From assembly GCA_039881145.1 (NCBI GenBank), contig JAYKKI010000074.1, positions 8,252,001 to 8,316,000 of the forward strand: a stretch of 64,000 bases of DNA, given 5' to 3'. The notes beneath the pieces were generated by a model. It did not search any database. It saw nothing but the letters and a program-made list of their open reading frames with translations, and was not told where the DNA came from. Below are positions 48,122 to 60,000 of this stretch, piece after piece. Source of the stretch: Druceiella hillmani. Taxonomy: Eukaryota > Arthropoda > Insecta > Lepidoptera > Hepialidae. Both the position numbers and the translations under genes were made by a program. Within the stretch, counting starts at the first letter, position 1. Each line of letters starts with the position of its first letter.

Positions 48122-49280
48122 TATATTTGAAAAATTATGACATTTTTAGATCATCGGTATACTTTTCCTACAACGTTTGGGTAGGCTTCTAAAAACGATT
48201 TTTTTTTCATAACTTTAAATTGAGTATGTTCGGCAGTAGACTGGAGGAAATTATTCGTTTGCACATTTTTCAGTATAGGCTTTCAAACGATACCCCCAGA
48301 TTATAAAGAGAATAAGAAAAATGGAGTACTTAATTTGTTCTCCTCCCTATGGAGAGAGAGTCATTTAAAATTTTCATATAAACATTTTTTTATTGTAAAC
48401 AATTAAATATTTTTGTTGTTAATATGCACGAAATGGACGTAATACGTTAGTATCTACGTTCATTTCCAGTATCGGTTTACGAGAAAAACTGCTGTAAGAA
48501 AAATATAGTCAGACACGTTTTGAAGTGTGGAATCCTAAAAGTCATCTAGAATCAACTAACGTTTTGTAATGAATTGGGAAATTAACTTAACTAATTATTA
48601 ACGTAACGAAATCACCACAAAGCCTTACGTTTCATTTGGTTTATAGTTAATAAAATATTCAATTAATTATTTTGATTATTTGCGACTTAATGCCCTGTTA
48701 GTTTCAGTGTGGTTAACTTTCTGTTTAATTTTTTTTCAAATTTGTTTATCTTTTAAGCCATTAAAGATGGAAGTTTAAAAATTCACTAATTTTGTATCGT
48801 GTGTTGCAATTATCAAAAAACTCGTTTCTTGATAACGTATATAAATGAATACATATGAAATTTACTGAATAATCCTTTCTTCTATACTTTATTAAGTATA
48901 TTCTAGTCGTATTTCATATTTACTTTTACTTAACTGCTATTGCTATACTTCAAGATATCGAGTACTTAATTTCACAATAAAAAATATTGGCCAAAATCCG
49001 ATTTGTATTTCAACGTTTTTACTATTTAATAATCCACCACACTTTGAGCACCATACAACATATAAAGTCATGTCTACACAAATAGATTGGAAGAGCGCTT
49101 GGCTCGCACGAATTAAAGTTTACGAGATATTCCAAATGCCTTTACTAGCGTACGCACTTTCACCACACACACACACACATGAAATTTTAATCTATTATTC
49201 AATACGTATACCTAGCTTACGTCGAAATAAAATTCGCTTTATTTTTTAATATTCATATACCAGAAAGGGACATCAATCAT
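48122..49280. other. No gene recognised
   Basis: AT-rich. A short (CA)n tract lies at about 49163-49179. Confidence 0.4.
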
Positions 49281-49402
49281 CTGTCGCACCTTTATTATAT
49301 AGTTTTGTTTAACAATTCTAGACAAGCCGAAAGAAAATACATTTATTTTTTTAATAATATTTCCTTGTAAAATCCTATAGTTGTTATATCACTAAAAACC
49401 AA
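49281..49402 (+). repeat. 122-bp direct repeat, copy 2
   Basis: Matches 47999-48121 nearly base for base, in the same orientation. Similarity stops sharply at both sides. Confidence 0.93.
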
Positions 49403-50414
49403 GTTTCATTGACTTCAGTTGGCTGATTTATTCGGCACACGTAACTGTTACCATAATTTGGACCAACTGGGGTTTTATAATTGAATTGGTTGCGATTTCT
49501 ATTATTGGACTTTTAGGTCAATTTCTTAATGAATATTTAACCGTAAGATGTATCACTATTAAATACATTAAGATTACTCCAATAAAAGCAATAAATCAAA
49601 TTATCTCCAAGATAATATTTTATCATCTTCGTATTTTTATATAATATTTACTCATGATAAAATTGCTAATTATTTCGCTAGTAATGTCACATCATGTTAT
49701 GACTGTAAAATTGTTTTTTGCACAGTTAAGGCAAACACGGCTACAGAACATTCCTCTCGATCATTGAAATTCTTAAGATTCATAATTATAAACCAATTAT
49801 AAGCACGCAACCAATACTTCGTAGCGAATTAACCAGTAGCTCGTACCATTAAACTTATTGAACCATTATCAATTTAATGCAATCCGTAAATTAGTTAAAC
49901 TTGCAAAATATTGGAAACTTAAATTATTCAAATTAGTAAACTTGCAAAATATTTCAAAACATTTAGAAGCACATCAAATTGTGTTTAACACTTATCATCT
50001 GAATCTAATACAATCTGATCCTGCTACTTATTGAGAAATAAAAGAAAAAAAATATTTAGTTCTTTTTTATTTATACTTAAATATAGGCCATAAACAGCGA
50101 TTCATATAGCCTATTCGTTGAATAAGAGTCACATGACTTTTATTTATGTAAATGTTTAATTAAATGTTTTAATTTTTGCGAATATACCGGATTTAGACGA
50201 AATCTGATAAATAGGTTATTAATAATCCAAATAAAGTCAGGCCAATTTAGATTGCACACCCTTCCTTGGTCAGCCACCCCTTGGAGCATTAAAAGAATTC
50301 TATAGTCTAAACAATTTATTTTTGGTGTAACATTCAAAACATTAAGTTTAAATGGCACATTGCTAAACAAAACTCGTTGAATATATTTGGTGTTAATTTT
50401 GTAGAAATTAATTA
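49403..50414. other. No gene recognised
   Basis: AT-rich. TTAGTTAAACTTGCAAAATATT recurs in variant form about 40 bp later near 49890-49950, a short local duplication. A 76-codon minus frame (50140-50370) is unrecognised. Confidence 0.35.
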
Positions 50415-50640
50415 TTCAAAGTTAAATGAAACTACGTGATGTAGTATTATTTCTACTTTATTTAAATTCTTTACCCCGACCTAGGTTTCGTTGTATTACA
50501 ACATCTTCAGGTGGGATATTAGCAAAGGTCTTTGCTAATAGCCCACCTGAAGATGTTGTAATGCAACGAAACCTAGCTCGTGGTAAAGAAATTAAAGAAA
50601 GTAGAAATAATACTACATCACGTAGAATCATTTAATTATA
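50415..50640. repeat. ~220-bp near-perfect palindrome (foldback element)
   Basis: The sequence from about 50415 to 50526 is mirrored by about 50530-50640. ATGAAACTACGTGATGTAGT pairs with ACTACATCACGTAGAATCAT, and ACAACATCTTCAGGTGGGAT with AGCCCACCTGAAGATGTTGT (a few mismatches), around a GTC centre in GCAAAGGTCTTTGC. The 69-codon ORF crossing it is a by-product. Likely a MITE or foldback, or an inverted duplication of one TE end. Confidence 0.92.
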
Positions 50641-50762
50641 AACAAAACTAAACTGATCGTGTTACCAGCAAAGACTCAATATAGTCAGGGATTATTATCA
50701 GAAAACTGAAAATGTGGTAACATAGCAAAAATTTTCCGACGTATAGTAATATTCAAATAAAA

Positions 50763-50905
50763 TAGCTTTTAAAAAACCGTCTTCAAAAAAAGTAAAAAAT
50801 AATTGACTCAAAATAGGTCCATACTTATTTGCAATAAATAACTAAATTACTTATTTTTGAAGTCGGTACCAGCACTCCTTTTTTGAAATCGGTTAAAAAC
50901 CAAAC
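50763..50905. repeat. Small MITE-like repeat with 'AAAACCGnCTTCAAAAAA' ends
   Basis: TTTTAAAAAACCGTCTTCAA (50767-50786) and, inverted, TTTTTTGAAATCGGTTAAAAA (about 50879-50899) bound about 135 bp. The 'TTAAAAAACCGACTTC' type of end is familiar from repeats in many insect genomes. No coding capacity. Confidence 0.55.
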
Positions 50906-51294
50906 GCATCGGTGTGAAGATTAAATTTTATTTTGCAATCAAGTTAATAAAAAACTTAATTTATGTTGAATTGAAAGAGGAAACATAACTTATGAGCTGT
51001 ATAAAAATACCTAAGATTTTTTTTCCCATACTCTATTATTAACACCCTTTATATATTTAGAACGGACGCATACTTAAAGGATATTAATATAGCCTCTGGA
51101 GAAGATATTATCGTGATGCGAGCATTTGAACTCAAAGTATAAGGGAAAATCATACTAAAAAAATCCCATACTGGGCTAGCCTCATGCAATGACCTTTACG
51201 AAATGGGATTCGGAGGATACATCCATTGTATAAGAGATTCTTTTTTCAAAATCCTACCCCTAAGGGAATGAAAAAGCATAAATTTATTTTCACA

Positions 51295-51870
51295 AATGAA
51301 ATCATTCCATGCAAATTAATTGGTCTTTGTGTCATTATATTTGGAAGATACATTATTTCTATAATGTAAACACCCAATTCTCATCATAAAGGGATGAAAA
51401 AAATTAAATATTATCCACAAACTTACTAATTCCACCCATTCTAGTGTACTGGGAAACATAAGTTGTAAAACGTTTTGCTTTCATCTATTAAGGATGTTTT
51501 CAAAATTAAAAACGTTATTCGCCAAAAAATACTGTACTAGTGTGTAATATTTTTAACAAGAGGAATTTAGAGTCGGAATTAAGGTTAAGTAACGTCTTTG
51601 ATCGTAGTAACGTTTTGAGTCCCATGAAGTTGCAGATAACAGCTAGTCCTTTAATGGAAATGTTCTTAATTTTCTTCCAACAAGGAAGTTTTGTTTTTAT
51701 TTAAATGCTTATAATTATAGTTTCTTTGATGGAAGTTTATATAATTGGTATCAACTGTGAAGAATAGTAATAAAAATTTCTGAAATATATTTATCAGTAG
51801 ACAAAACTTATGTAATAACTATATATACGATTATTATACATAGTTTATTATGCATATGTAATTATTTTAT
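51295..51870 (+). repeat. Dispersed ~575-bp repeat, copy 2
   Basis: The second copy of the repeat at 47330-47880, in the same orientation and with the same block order. The preceding ~250 bp (from about 51040) may also belong to it but are not matched at the first copy. Confidence 0.8.
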
Positions 51871-54229
51871 AAAAAATATATGGGCAAAACTATTGACCTT
51901 TTTGGATGGAAGCTTTCTCTTCTCTGAAATTAAATAAATCGATGTTCGATTTGACTATTAGAAATAAAACTAAGATCAATTAAATATTATATGACCTTAA
52001 ATTCTCTGACGTATCATATCGGCTGTCTCATGGGTTTTGAACTAAATATATTAGATTATATTTGTTACCACAATCCATCTTAAGCGAACATCAACTTTGA
52101 AACGGAACATTGTTTTCATTGGAAAGTTCCCAGGAAGGTTTTTTTTATATAAATACCTCAATATAGATAGTTAGGTTACACAGCTATGTTAATTTTTATG
52201 AGGTATGTTCTTGAACACACATAGGCATGAAACGCTATGGATGACGTGACGAAGGCGGCGACACGGAAGGGAAAAAAATATTGTGTCAATAAAAAGTTCA
52301 AATTTAATCACCAATTCCATAATTTATGATTAATGACTATGAATATTCCAATTTCTAAGCGAGCAGAGCCATGAGAAAAAAACGTCTTTAATGAAATTAT
52401 AATAAATATAACATCAATTAGTTAGTAAACTAAATCCAAATCCGAAGTTTCATAGTCTTGAATATATAGATATATCGCATGACGCGATCTTGAATATATC
52501 ACATGACGCAGTTTAAAATATGCAGTGTTTTGTAATTAAAAGAGTATTGTCACAAACTTGTAACGAGAACAGTTGAGTTTACTGTCAAACGACGAAACTA
52601 TCCCGTACCTTCACATGACTCTATTTTGGTTTGTTCAGATAACGGATGTTACAGGCAGTAATTGGTTTAACGGTTCGCTAATTGGCCACTCATTGAGTGG
52701 CCTTCGGCCGTGGGACATATTGTGACTCGGTGGGAAATGGACTAGTAGTCTAGAGAAACATACATGAGATAGAAACTCCGCTGTATGCTAAGAAAATATG
52801 AGCGCTTTTGGTGGAGACTTGGATTTGGAAAGTATAATTTAATATGAATCAGTTGGATCTTTCAAATATTTGCTATTATTTTTTTTATTTGCGTCACACA
52901 AAGGGAGAAAGTACGCATTGATAACACAGGAGCACATTATATTTCAATACAATTCCGCTAAATCCTCATTTCAAAAAAACCTCGGCTTCCTCGACACACA
53001 CTACTACTGGCATACTAAGCTTATTAGCGAAGATAAACATGAATAACCGAAAAACACAAATCGCCTTTTGATGCTTTTGGAAATAACATAAAAAGTACAT
53101 TTTAATTTTTGAAATTTATGTTCTCCCGTCAGGCTATCATTTAATACTCATCCCATTATTGCCTCCAAAGTTAGTTTTGAATTTCTTCCCGTCCTATTTT
53201 CAACTTCTTAAGTAGCGTGTTCGCACGAGATCAAAGTTATTTTGAAATTGGATACACTTGACAAACATAGATAACGCCCTCATTCCATAACTGCTCACTT
53301 TTCCATATTAGCTTTATGATTCAAGTACTTGTCGCTAAAACATTTAAAAAGAGAAGGACATCATTAAAAAAAATGAATATACTAAATTAGCACACGGGGG
53401 AAGGTCGCAGAAAGAAGATGGTTTGTGTGATAGAAAAAACTAAAAATAACCTGTTATGTGCAAGTGGTACCCACACTACGCATATAATCATGTAAGGATA
53501 TTTTTATTAAAATATATACAAATGTTGATATTATCTTTCACCTTTCACAGATGGGAATTTATCGAAAATATTAAATTTGCAATTATTGAGTTTTCCCATA
53601 AAATGTAGGCAAACCTATTTTTTTCTAATCGTGACTCTAACTGTTTTATGAATATCTAAATAAAAAATTTTATCTATGATAGCTAACATAAAATTCTGGT
53701 AAAAGTTTTGGAAAAAAACAGCTAAAAAACTTAATTTCGCCTGTATTATTTCCATGTAAATATTTTATAAGGGTTTCGTTCTTTTTTTCTTTTTGAGGCA
53801 CGGGACTTTAAAAAGAATAGCTATAACTAACTAAACAAATAAAAAAAAATTAATAAAAATCGACGGCTTTAAACAGCGTCTAGCTCAGATGGTCTCCCAT
53901 TAGAATAATAGTAATATTTTTATTAAGTATATTCCTAAAATAGGAAATAAATATTTGTCATTAAATAATATGAAATGAAGTACAAAAGTGAAATATTAAT
54001 AACAATTTACGGGATAAATCACAATTTCAAGGATAAATCACCAACGAAACAAGGAAATGGCATATTTGCCGGATCCATACTTCACAGACAAACCTGAAAA
54101 TAAATTCGATATAATCATTCAAACCGCCTATTATTTCGCCTAAATTAGGACATTTCAACAGGTTTAACAGCCAATAAATATCCATCGTCCATTACGTTGT
54201 TGGAGATAATACCTAATTTGACTTTGCGA
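51871..54229. other. No gene; two small repeat curiosities
   Basis: A perfect 19-bp palindrome GGCCACTCATTGAGTGGCC is at 52684-52702. ATATATCGCATGACGCGATCTTGAA / ATATATCACATGACGC forms two imperfect tandem units near 52465-52510. The remaining DNA is AT-rich without readable protein. Confidence 0.5.
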
Positions 54230-54465
54230 CTTGACGCGACAAAATTGCATAACGAAGGCGAGTGGTAACAATGTGTTTCCGCACAAAGCGAAGAGAAGAC
54301 TCGCTTCGCCGAGAATGCGGCTAGCTTTCTACCGAAAGTGGCCGGCCTTGGACCGCGGAGGCTGGAGAAAGTTGCCGCATCTTGCGCTCGCGTGCCACAC
54401 TGGCAGATCGGCGCGGCGCGCGACTCACGACTCATCCCACGCCACTGAAGCCAAAGGTCTCGTGT
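54225..54465. promoter_or_regulatory. CpG-rich island, candidate host promoter or exon
   Basis: This ~240-bp stretch is clearly the most GC- and CpG-dense in the window (for example GGCCGGCCTTGGACCGCGGA and GATCGGCGCGGCGCGCGACT), with sharp AT-rich flanks. Open frames exist on both strands here (54231-54689 +, 152 codons; 54145-54435 -, 96 codons), as expected from GC-rich, stop-poor sequence. The plus frame is Arg-rich, then runs into a hydrophobic, AT-encoded tail and has no known domain. A TATA box or initiator is not evident. It could be a promoter/first exon or a foreign GC-rich insert; no function can be claimed. Confidence 0.35.
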
Positions 54466-54849
54466 CTGACTGGAATGGTTGCAAGAAAACGTTTATCTTG
54501 CTACTTTTTGTCTCTATTTACCTGCTTTGCTGTTATGTTTCACGTTACAAAAAAATAATAAAATCCTCAGGGTTGAAACCCTTTTCTAATGTAAAATCTC
54601 TGCTGTCAACAATTATTATTAAAAAACGTATATGTTTCGTTCAATTTAATTTAAGTATGCACCATTATTATCTACTACTTGTCATCTAGTTGGCAGTGAC
54701 AAAATGCCTTTCTTATATTTAATGTCGAATTTTTTTCACGTAAATGGTTACTTAGAGCTCTGAATAAAGGTTAATTAAAGGGTACAATGTCCTGCGAATA
54801 TGGTGTATGACTGAGTAGAAACCAGCTGAGCTCCTCTAATTTATCACGA
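54466..54849. other. No gene recognised
   Basis: AT-rich DNA between the CpG-rich patch and the mariner fragment. Confidence 0.35.
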
Positions 54850-55280
54850 GTACATTTTGCAACATATTAGCCCGTATCGAAATATCGGTCCAATTATCTG
54901 TCCAATTTTTCACAGTAAATATCTGCGTTAATCGTAGATCCCTCTGGAAGCAACTCCCAATGCCTTTGATATTCCACCAACAGCTGAGCCATTCCAATAG
55001 TATCACCTTTATGGCACTTGTTTCAGATTCGGATACCGAATATTTTTGACGTTTACGTAATTAAATTGACGTTTGTGTGTATGATTAACGTATGTAACCC
55101 ATTTCTCATCGGCAGTTACTAACCGATTCAACCAATCGAAGTTACGTTTCAATGTCAATAACTGTGGACAAGTATCAACGCTGCACTGATAACTCGTGGG
55201 GTATCTACACACAACTTTTCCCAATTCGGGCTTATATGTTTCTATGGTACCATGACTGCAGTGTTTGATGTCGATTTAAA
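54850..55280 (-). pseudogene. mariner-family transposase fragment, truncated
   Basis: On the minus strand: SVDTCPQLLTLKRNFDWLNR, LVTADEKWVTYVNHTHKRQF (about 55060-55135) and, after a frameshift, HWELLPEGSTINADIYCEKL DR (about 54915-54980). In mariner transposases the first catalytic Asp sits in 'GDEKW'; here it is ADEKW with the Asp kept. The '[YF]ELLP.G.TI.ADLY' block follows at normal spacing once the shift is allowed. The second Asp block (HDNA.PH) and the C-terminus are missing, so the fragment is truncated near 54850. N-terminal DNA-binding sequence is also absent. Confidence 0.82.
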
Positions 55281-55320
55281 TCCATTATCTTTTATGTAAT
55301 TCGCTTAAAGCTTAGGCGCT

Positions 55321-55389
55321 GTGTATGTGTGTGTGTGCGTGTGCGTGTGCGTGTGCGTGTGCGCGTGCGCGTGCGCGTGCGCGTGCGCG
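55321..55389. repeat. (GT)n / (GTGCGC)n microsatellite
   Basis: Begins TGTATGTGTGTGTGTGCGTG and becomes GTGCGC repeats. It is a pure alternating purine-pyrimidine tract, which favours Z-DNA, and stands out in this AT-rich DNA. Confidence 0.95.
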
Positions 55390-55903
55390 TTTTTACAATT
55401 GCTTTTCGGAGCTGTCGTAGTTCTCACATTTACTCAGCGCTGGATTTTTTAGATTTTTTTTATTTCTTTTGACGCAGCTTTCCTCTGATTTGCCTTTTTA
55501 CAATTTCGAACATATTTACAATTTATATAAGGCGATATCTTTAATTTTTTTTATAATTTTCCATTTAATATCGATTTTTATTTAAATTTCAGCGAATATG
55601 TTCATTGTTTTACTTTGGTTCTAAGTAGTACTCTGCAAAAGCTTCACAATAACGCCAAATCAATATCCTAGCTAAACGTGCTTTTACTCTACACTAATTT
55701 ATAACTTTGCACAACGCTAATTCGCAGCAAACATTCGTATGCACCTACAGTCTGATAACATCATAGGCAAAACAAATACTACACGAAAATACGTACAGAT
55801 ATGCTCTATCCATTGTAGGCTCAATCATCATTAACTCATTATTAGTTTCTTAGTTGTTAGTCATTGAAATCTAATGGTATTTTAATATGAATTAAGGAAA
55901 TCG

Positions 55904-55904
<1 letters not shown>
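55390..55904. other. No gene recognised
   Basis: AT-rich; nothing seen. Confidence 0.4.
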
Positions 55905-55975
<71 letters not shown>

Positions 55976-55982
55976 GTATATA
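55905..55982. repeat. (AT)n microsatellite with ATGTAT interruptions
   Basis: An AT run of about 78 bp, interrupted by TATGTATAT near its end. Confidence 0.97.
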
Positions 55983-57085
55983 CCCACTTAGACAGTACTA
56001 CAAATGATGTATTTGAATGTTATTAGAATTTATAAACACTTTATATTATTATTTTTACTTCCGACAAATTTTACTTAAAATCAATCATTTTCAATATTGT
56101 ACGTCGAAAAAACAAAGGCAAATACTTATGCCATCCAATTATGCCAAACGTCCCCAAACACGAAGCAAGTACTATCGTACATATGGTTCATCATCTATTA
56201 TAATTTTATGCAAAAGAGTTATTATTTTTTCCATGCTGCTTAATTTTTTCACCATAAACACTGCTTGGGACAACAGATATTCTCCGCAACAAAATTACGC
56301 CTTTTATTTTTTCAATACGCATTACAATAGCATTGTACCTCCTTTAAGATGATTTAAATTTACTAAATTTATTAAAACGTCAATTCTAGATTTTATTTTC
56401 CACAATTACAATTGTTTTCCTGCCAATGGTTCGGTAATAAGATACTTGCGATGATTTACCTCTTTAATCCAGTACAAAAAAAACACCTCAAACAATTTTC
56501 AAATCTATTCACATTGTGGTCGTGATATAAAGTTTCTCTCGTGTGTAAACATTTAAAACTTGAAAACGTTATCATAAGTTCACAATGAAAGTGACAAGAA
56601 TGAATTCAGGCTTAACCACATTCGTGATTATGCAATGTGAAAGGGAGTGAACAAGTGAGATGTTTAACCTCTGCACGTAACCGACACGTTGCAATCTGCC
56701 CAGTATTTTCCTTTTCACTTGCCGTGTGTTCTAGATAAAACGTGATTTCGATAGTGTTGTTACTCGACTATCCATATACAAATGTTATTCTCTATTAGTA
56801 TATTTATTTTTTATCGAATAAAATAATAATACAAATATAAACGAAGTAAGTAAAATAATACAAAAGACTGAAGAATATCTCAATAAGTATAGATCTACGT
56901 CTAAATGCTAATATAGATAGGAAATATTAGTTGGCGTAATTCACAAGTTGATGTAGATGGAAGTTAACAAAAAGACAAACAAGTAAAAAATGTCAAATTA
57001 AAAAAAACAGTTTTTTGTTAAATTAATAAAATCAAAATTTTTTTGTAATTGTTGATAAAAGATTATTAATTTTTTCAAAACGATT
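55983..57085. other. No gene recognised
   Basis: AT-rich. The 111-codon plus frame 56017-56352 has no domain and a composition typical of chance ORFs here. Confidence 0.35.
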
Positions 57086-57145
57086 ATTAATTAAGTAAAG
57101 TTAGTCACCTTTCAATAAAAGGTTACTAATTTTTACTTAATTAAT
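57086..57145. repeat. Inverted repeat, ~27-bp arms
   Basis: ATTAATTAAGTAAAGTTAGT (57086-) pairs with ACTAATTTTTACTTAATTAA (to 57145) through CACCTTT/AAAGGT at the apex, with a few mismatches. Confidence 0.75.
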
Positions 57146-57783
57146 CATTTGTGCTCATGAAACGATGCAGTTACAAATTATGCTGACTAGCACCTGCACC
57201 AATTGGCCTTTACTCCCTCCATAAAATAACTTTCAAAATAAAGATTAGAAACGGAACAGATAGCTATTGAATGGAATGTGGATTATATATACATTTAGGG
57301 TTTGTGTTTATTAAATTTTATCCTTTCTCAAAAGCGTATTAACTAATTTTGAAGCAGTTGTCTATAAACTTCAAACAAGAACTGTGTGTACCTCAGAGTA
57401 TGTTCTAAAATAGTTTATAATACTAATCAACGAGAAGCCGTTAAATTAACAATTTTATTATCTTGCTGTTTCAAAACTTCTTTATTCAACTGACTGTAGT
57501 TTTCTGCAAATATGTATGTTTTTACTTATAGTTAAAATTGTACTACACAAACTTAAGACAATAAATCAGCTGGTAGAGACAAAATATTCACTGAAAATCT
57601 TAAGCACCTAGGGAATTAAGAAGTGAAAATTATGTTGGTTCTATGAAATTAAGTCTAGAAAACAGGTAAGCACACTGACTGGAAGGATTTCACCACAAGA
57701 AAGGATCGACAAGAAAATGCAGGAATATCACACAGTGGTACTTGTATCTAATGCTAGCAAAGTAACGCTCTACGTAATTGTGG

Positions 57784-57816
57784 AATTATTCTTGCGCTGG
57801 TGAAATCGCTTGGTTG
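57784..57816 (-). repeat. Copia LTR-end-like fragment
   Basis: AATTATTCTTGCGCTGGTGA and the next six bases (57784-57809) are identical to 61279-61304, which lie directly outside the Copia primer-binding site. On the minus strand this is where the 3' LTR of that Copia element would sit, 3.5 kb downstream. Similarity stops after about 33 bp, so the rest of the LTR is lost or diverged. Confidence 0.55.
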
Positions 57817-58201
57817 GTTGTTGAGAAATTTCTGGAGTAGGAATCCGGACAAATAACCACCGCAACTCTTGATTTTAGTGAACGGCGAAAAGAGGAAGAG
57901 CAATGACGCAGTTGCGGCTTAAATATCTTCTACCACAGACTATGCAAGAAAGAGCGACAGTACCATAACCAAACATATTCAACACTCTCTCTTAATGAAA
58001 ACATTCCTGACAGGCAATTTTTTTTATTTTAGTTACATGGTTAACTTTATAGTACATCTATATTAATTATATAACTGGCCTACTCACATTAAGAGTTTTA
58101 CATCTCACTGAAGACCTTTCGTTATAATTGCATTAACACTAAAATATGCAAATAGTTTTACATAAAGAATTCACATTCATAACCATTTGCAGGAATATAT
58201 A
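57817..58201. other. No gene recognised
   Basis: AT-rich leader of the tandem array; weakly similar TTTACATAAAGAATTCACATT units may be its oldest members. Confidence 0.35.
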
Positions 58202-58930
58202 CTTAAGTTTAAACTTTACACATACATTTAACATTTCACGTTTATAACTGCGCACGGTATCATACAACTAACTTTTCTTAAGTTCAGTCTTTACACGTAT
58301 GTATAACATTTCACATTTACAATTACGTACAAGGATATCTAGCTAACTTTACCTAAATTTAAGCTTTTCGCTTACACTTCACATTTTGTATTTATAACTA
58401 TAAACAAGTATATGCAACTAACTTTTCTTAAATTTAGTCTTTCCGCGTATGTTTGACATTTCACATTTTCAACTATGCACAAGGATTACCAGCAAAATTC
58501 CCTTAAGTTTGAGCTGTACATATGTATTTACAATTACACACAAGTATATGTAACTAACTTGACCTAAGCTTGAGCCTTACACATAGGTTTTACACTTTAC
58601 ATTTTTGTAAAGTAATTTTACCTTTACTTAAGCTTGAGTTTTACATACAGGGTTTTACGCTGTACATTTTACATTTTACCTTCTACATTACCTAAGCTCT
58701 CGTTTATACATTTAGGGTTTTACAATTTACATTTTTTATTTTACCTTTTGTATTACCAATGCTTTAGTTTTACATATCGAGTTTTACACTTTACATTTTG
58801 CATTACTTAAGCTTTTATTTTGTACTTAGGGTTTTACACTTTACATCTTTAATTTCACATTTTACGTTTTACATTAACTTTTAGTTATAGGTTTTCACAC
58901 TTTACATTTTTCATTTTGCATTTTGCTTTT
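58202..58930. repeat. Degenerate tandem array, period ~75 bp changing to ~63 bp
   Basis: The unit start CTTAAGTTT(A/G)A or variants (CCTAAATTTAAGC, CCTAAGCTTGAGC) recurs at 58202, 58277, 58352, 58426, 58502, 58563, about 58628, 58691, 58756 and 58807. The spacing is 75, 75, 74, 76, then 61, 65, 63, 65, 51. First-half units contain 'AACATTTCACATTTACAATT' and 'ACAAGTATAT...AACTAAC'. Second-half units contain 'AGGGTTTTACACTTTACATT'. Copies are highly diverged. Confidence 0.85.
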
Positions 58931-59622
58931 TCTGTTATTTTTTAAAATTGGTCGTTAGTAAAAACGCTGAGATCTCCTCTACTTGGCTAGTTTCTCCATA
59001 ATTAATTTACACAGAAAAATTTATTAATAAATTTTTAAAATTTTAAGTTTTTTAAAAATTATTAACAATTTATTAAACAATTTATTAATAGTAAATATTA
59101 CAAACAAATACTGATAAATATTTAAAAAGAAAATGTTTTTACTTCAATAGAAGAGTTAGATTGGAATATTTCGATAAGTGATTTTTTTAATTTTTTGTAA
59201 AATTGAGGTTTTAAAATATTCACAATACATTAAAATGTTTGTTAAAAATATGTGTCTCAATAACAATTGTAAACATTTAATTTTAAATTTCACTGTGTCC
59301 ATTTGTAATACAACTAGCCTTAAATGAATTTTGTGATAAAATGCATGCGCTAATTTATTATGAATTCTTAAAAACCAAAGAAAATAACCAATTCTTTAAT
59401 TCAATTGCACAGCAATGTCTATATTTGCCATTTTTATACTACGATTAGTACTCTGAATGCAACAAGGATTACAATCTCGTGGTAATTTTAGTCTAATTTA
59501 ACAAAATTAATAATGAATCTAACTAGTTTGCTAGACCAATGTTACTTATATTTGTGATAATAAGATTAAAGATAACAGCAATTCATTCTCTTCATTTACT
59601 TCATACTAATACTATGGATTAT
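58931..59622. other. No gene recognised
   Basis: AT-rich; TTTATTAA repeats near 59020-59090. Confidence 0.4.
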
Positions 59623-59691
59623 CAGTTCAATACTTAGAATCCATACAGTTCAATACTGAGAATCCATACAGTTCAATGCTGAGAATCCATA
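59623..59691. repeat. 23-bp unit repeated three times
   Basis: Units start CAGTTCAATACTGAGAATCC (first copy CTTAG, third GCTGAG) at 59623, 59646 and 59669. Confidence 0.95.
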
Positions 59692-60000
59692 GCATTTTCC
59701 AACCAACGAACCTTTTTTCTAAGATATTTTCATGACATGGAACACAATGCTAGGGAGGAATTTTGTATAAAATGTGCTGATAAGGCTACTGAAAATTAAT
59801 TAAATCAACCAATAGAAACAAGACTTTAACAAAAAATTACTTTTGGAGTCCAATAGAGGTTACAAGTTTTGATTACATCACATATAATTTTACACAATAT
59901 ATGCCGATTCTAGATCCGAATTTGACATCTTGAGACAATAAGGGTGAAATGGACAGCCTAAATTCAAATTTATTTACCACTTGACGTTACAAATTATTAT

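Noticed and set aside
50426..50635. 69-codon ORF
   Set aside because: It is contained in the ~220-bp palindrome, so its two halves are reverse complements; no protein function is implied.
54231..54689. 152-codon plus ORF and overlapping 96-codon minus ORF as genes
   Set aside because: GC-rich sequence depletes stops on both strands; no domain, codon bias or splice evidence separates either from chance. Kept only as a CpG-rich region.
54145..55280. Functional mariner transposase
   Set aside because: Only the first catalytic block and one following block are present, with a frameshift; the N-terminus and the second and third acidic residues are missing.
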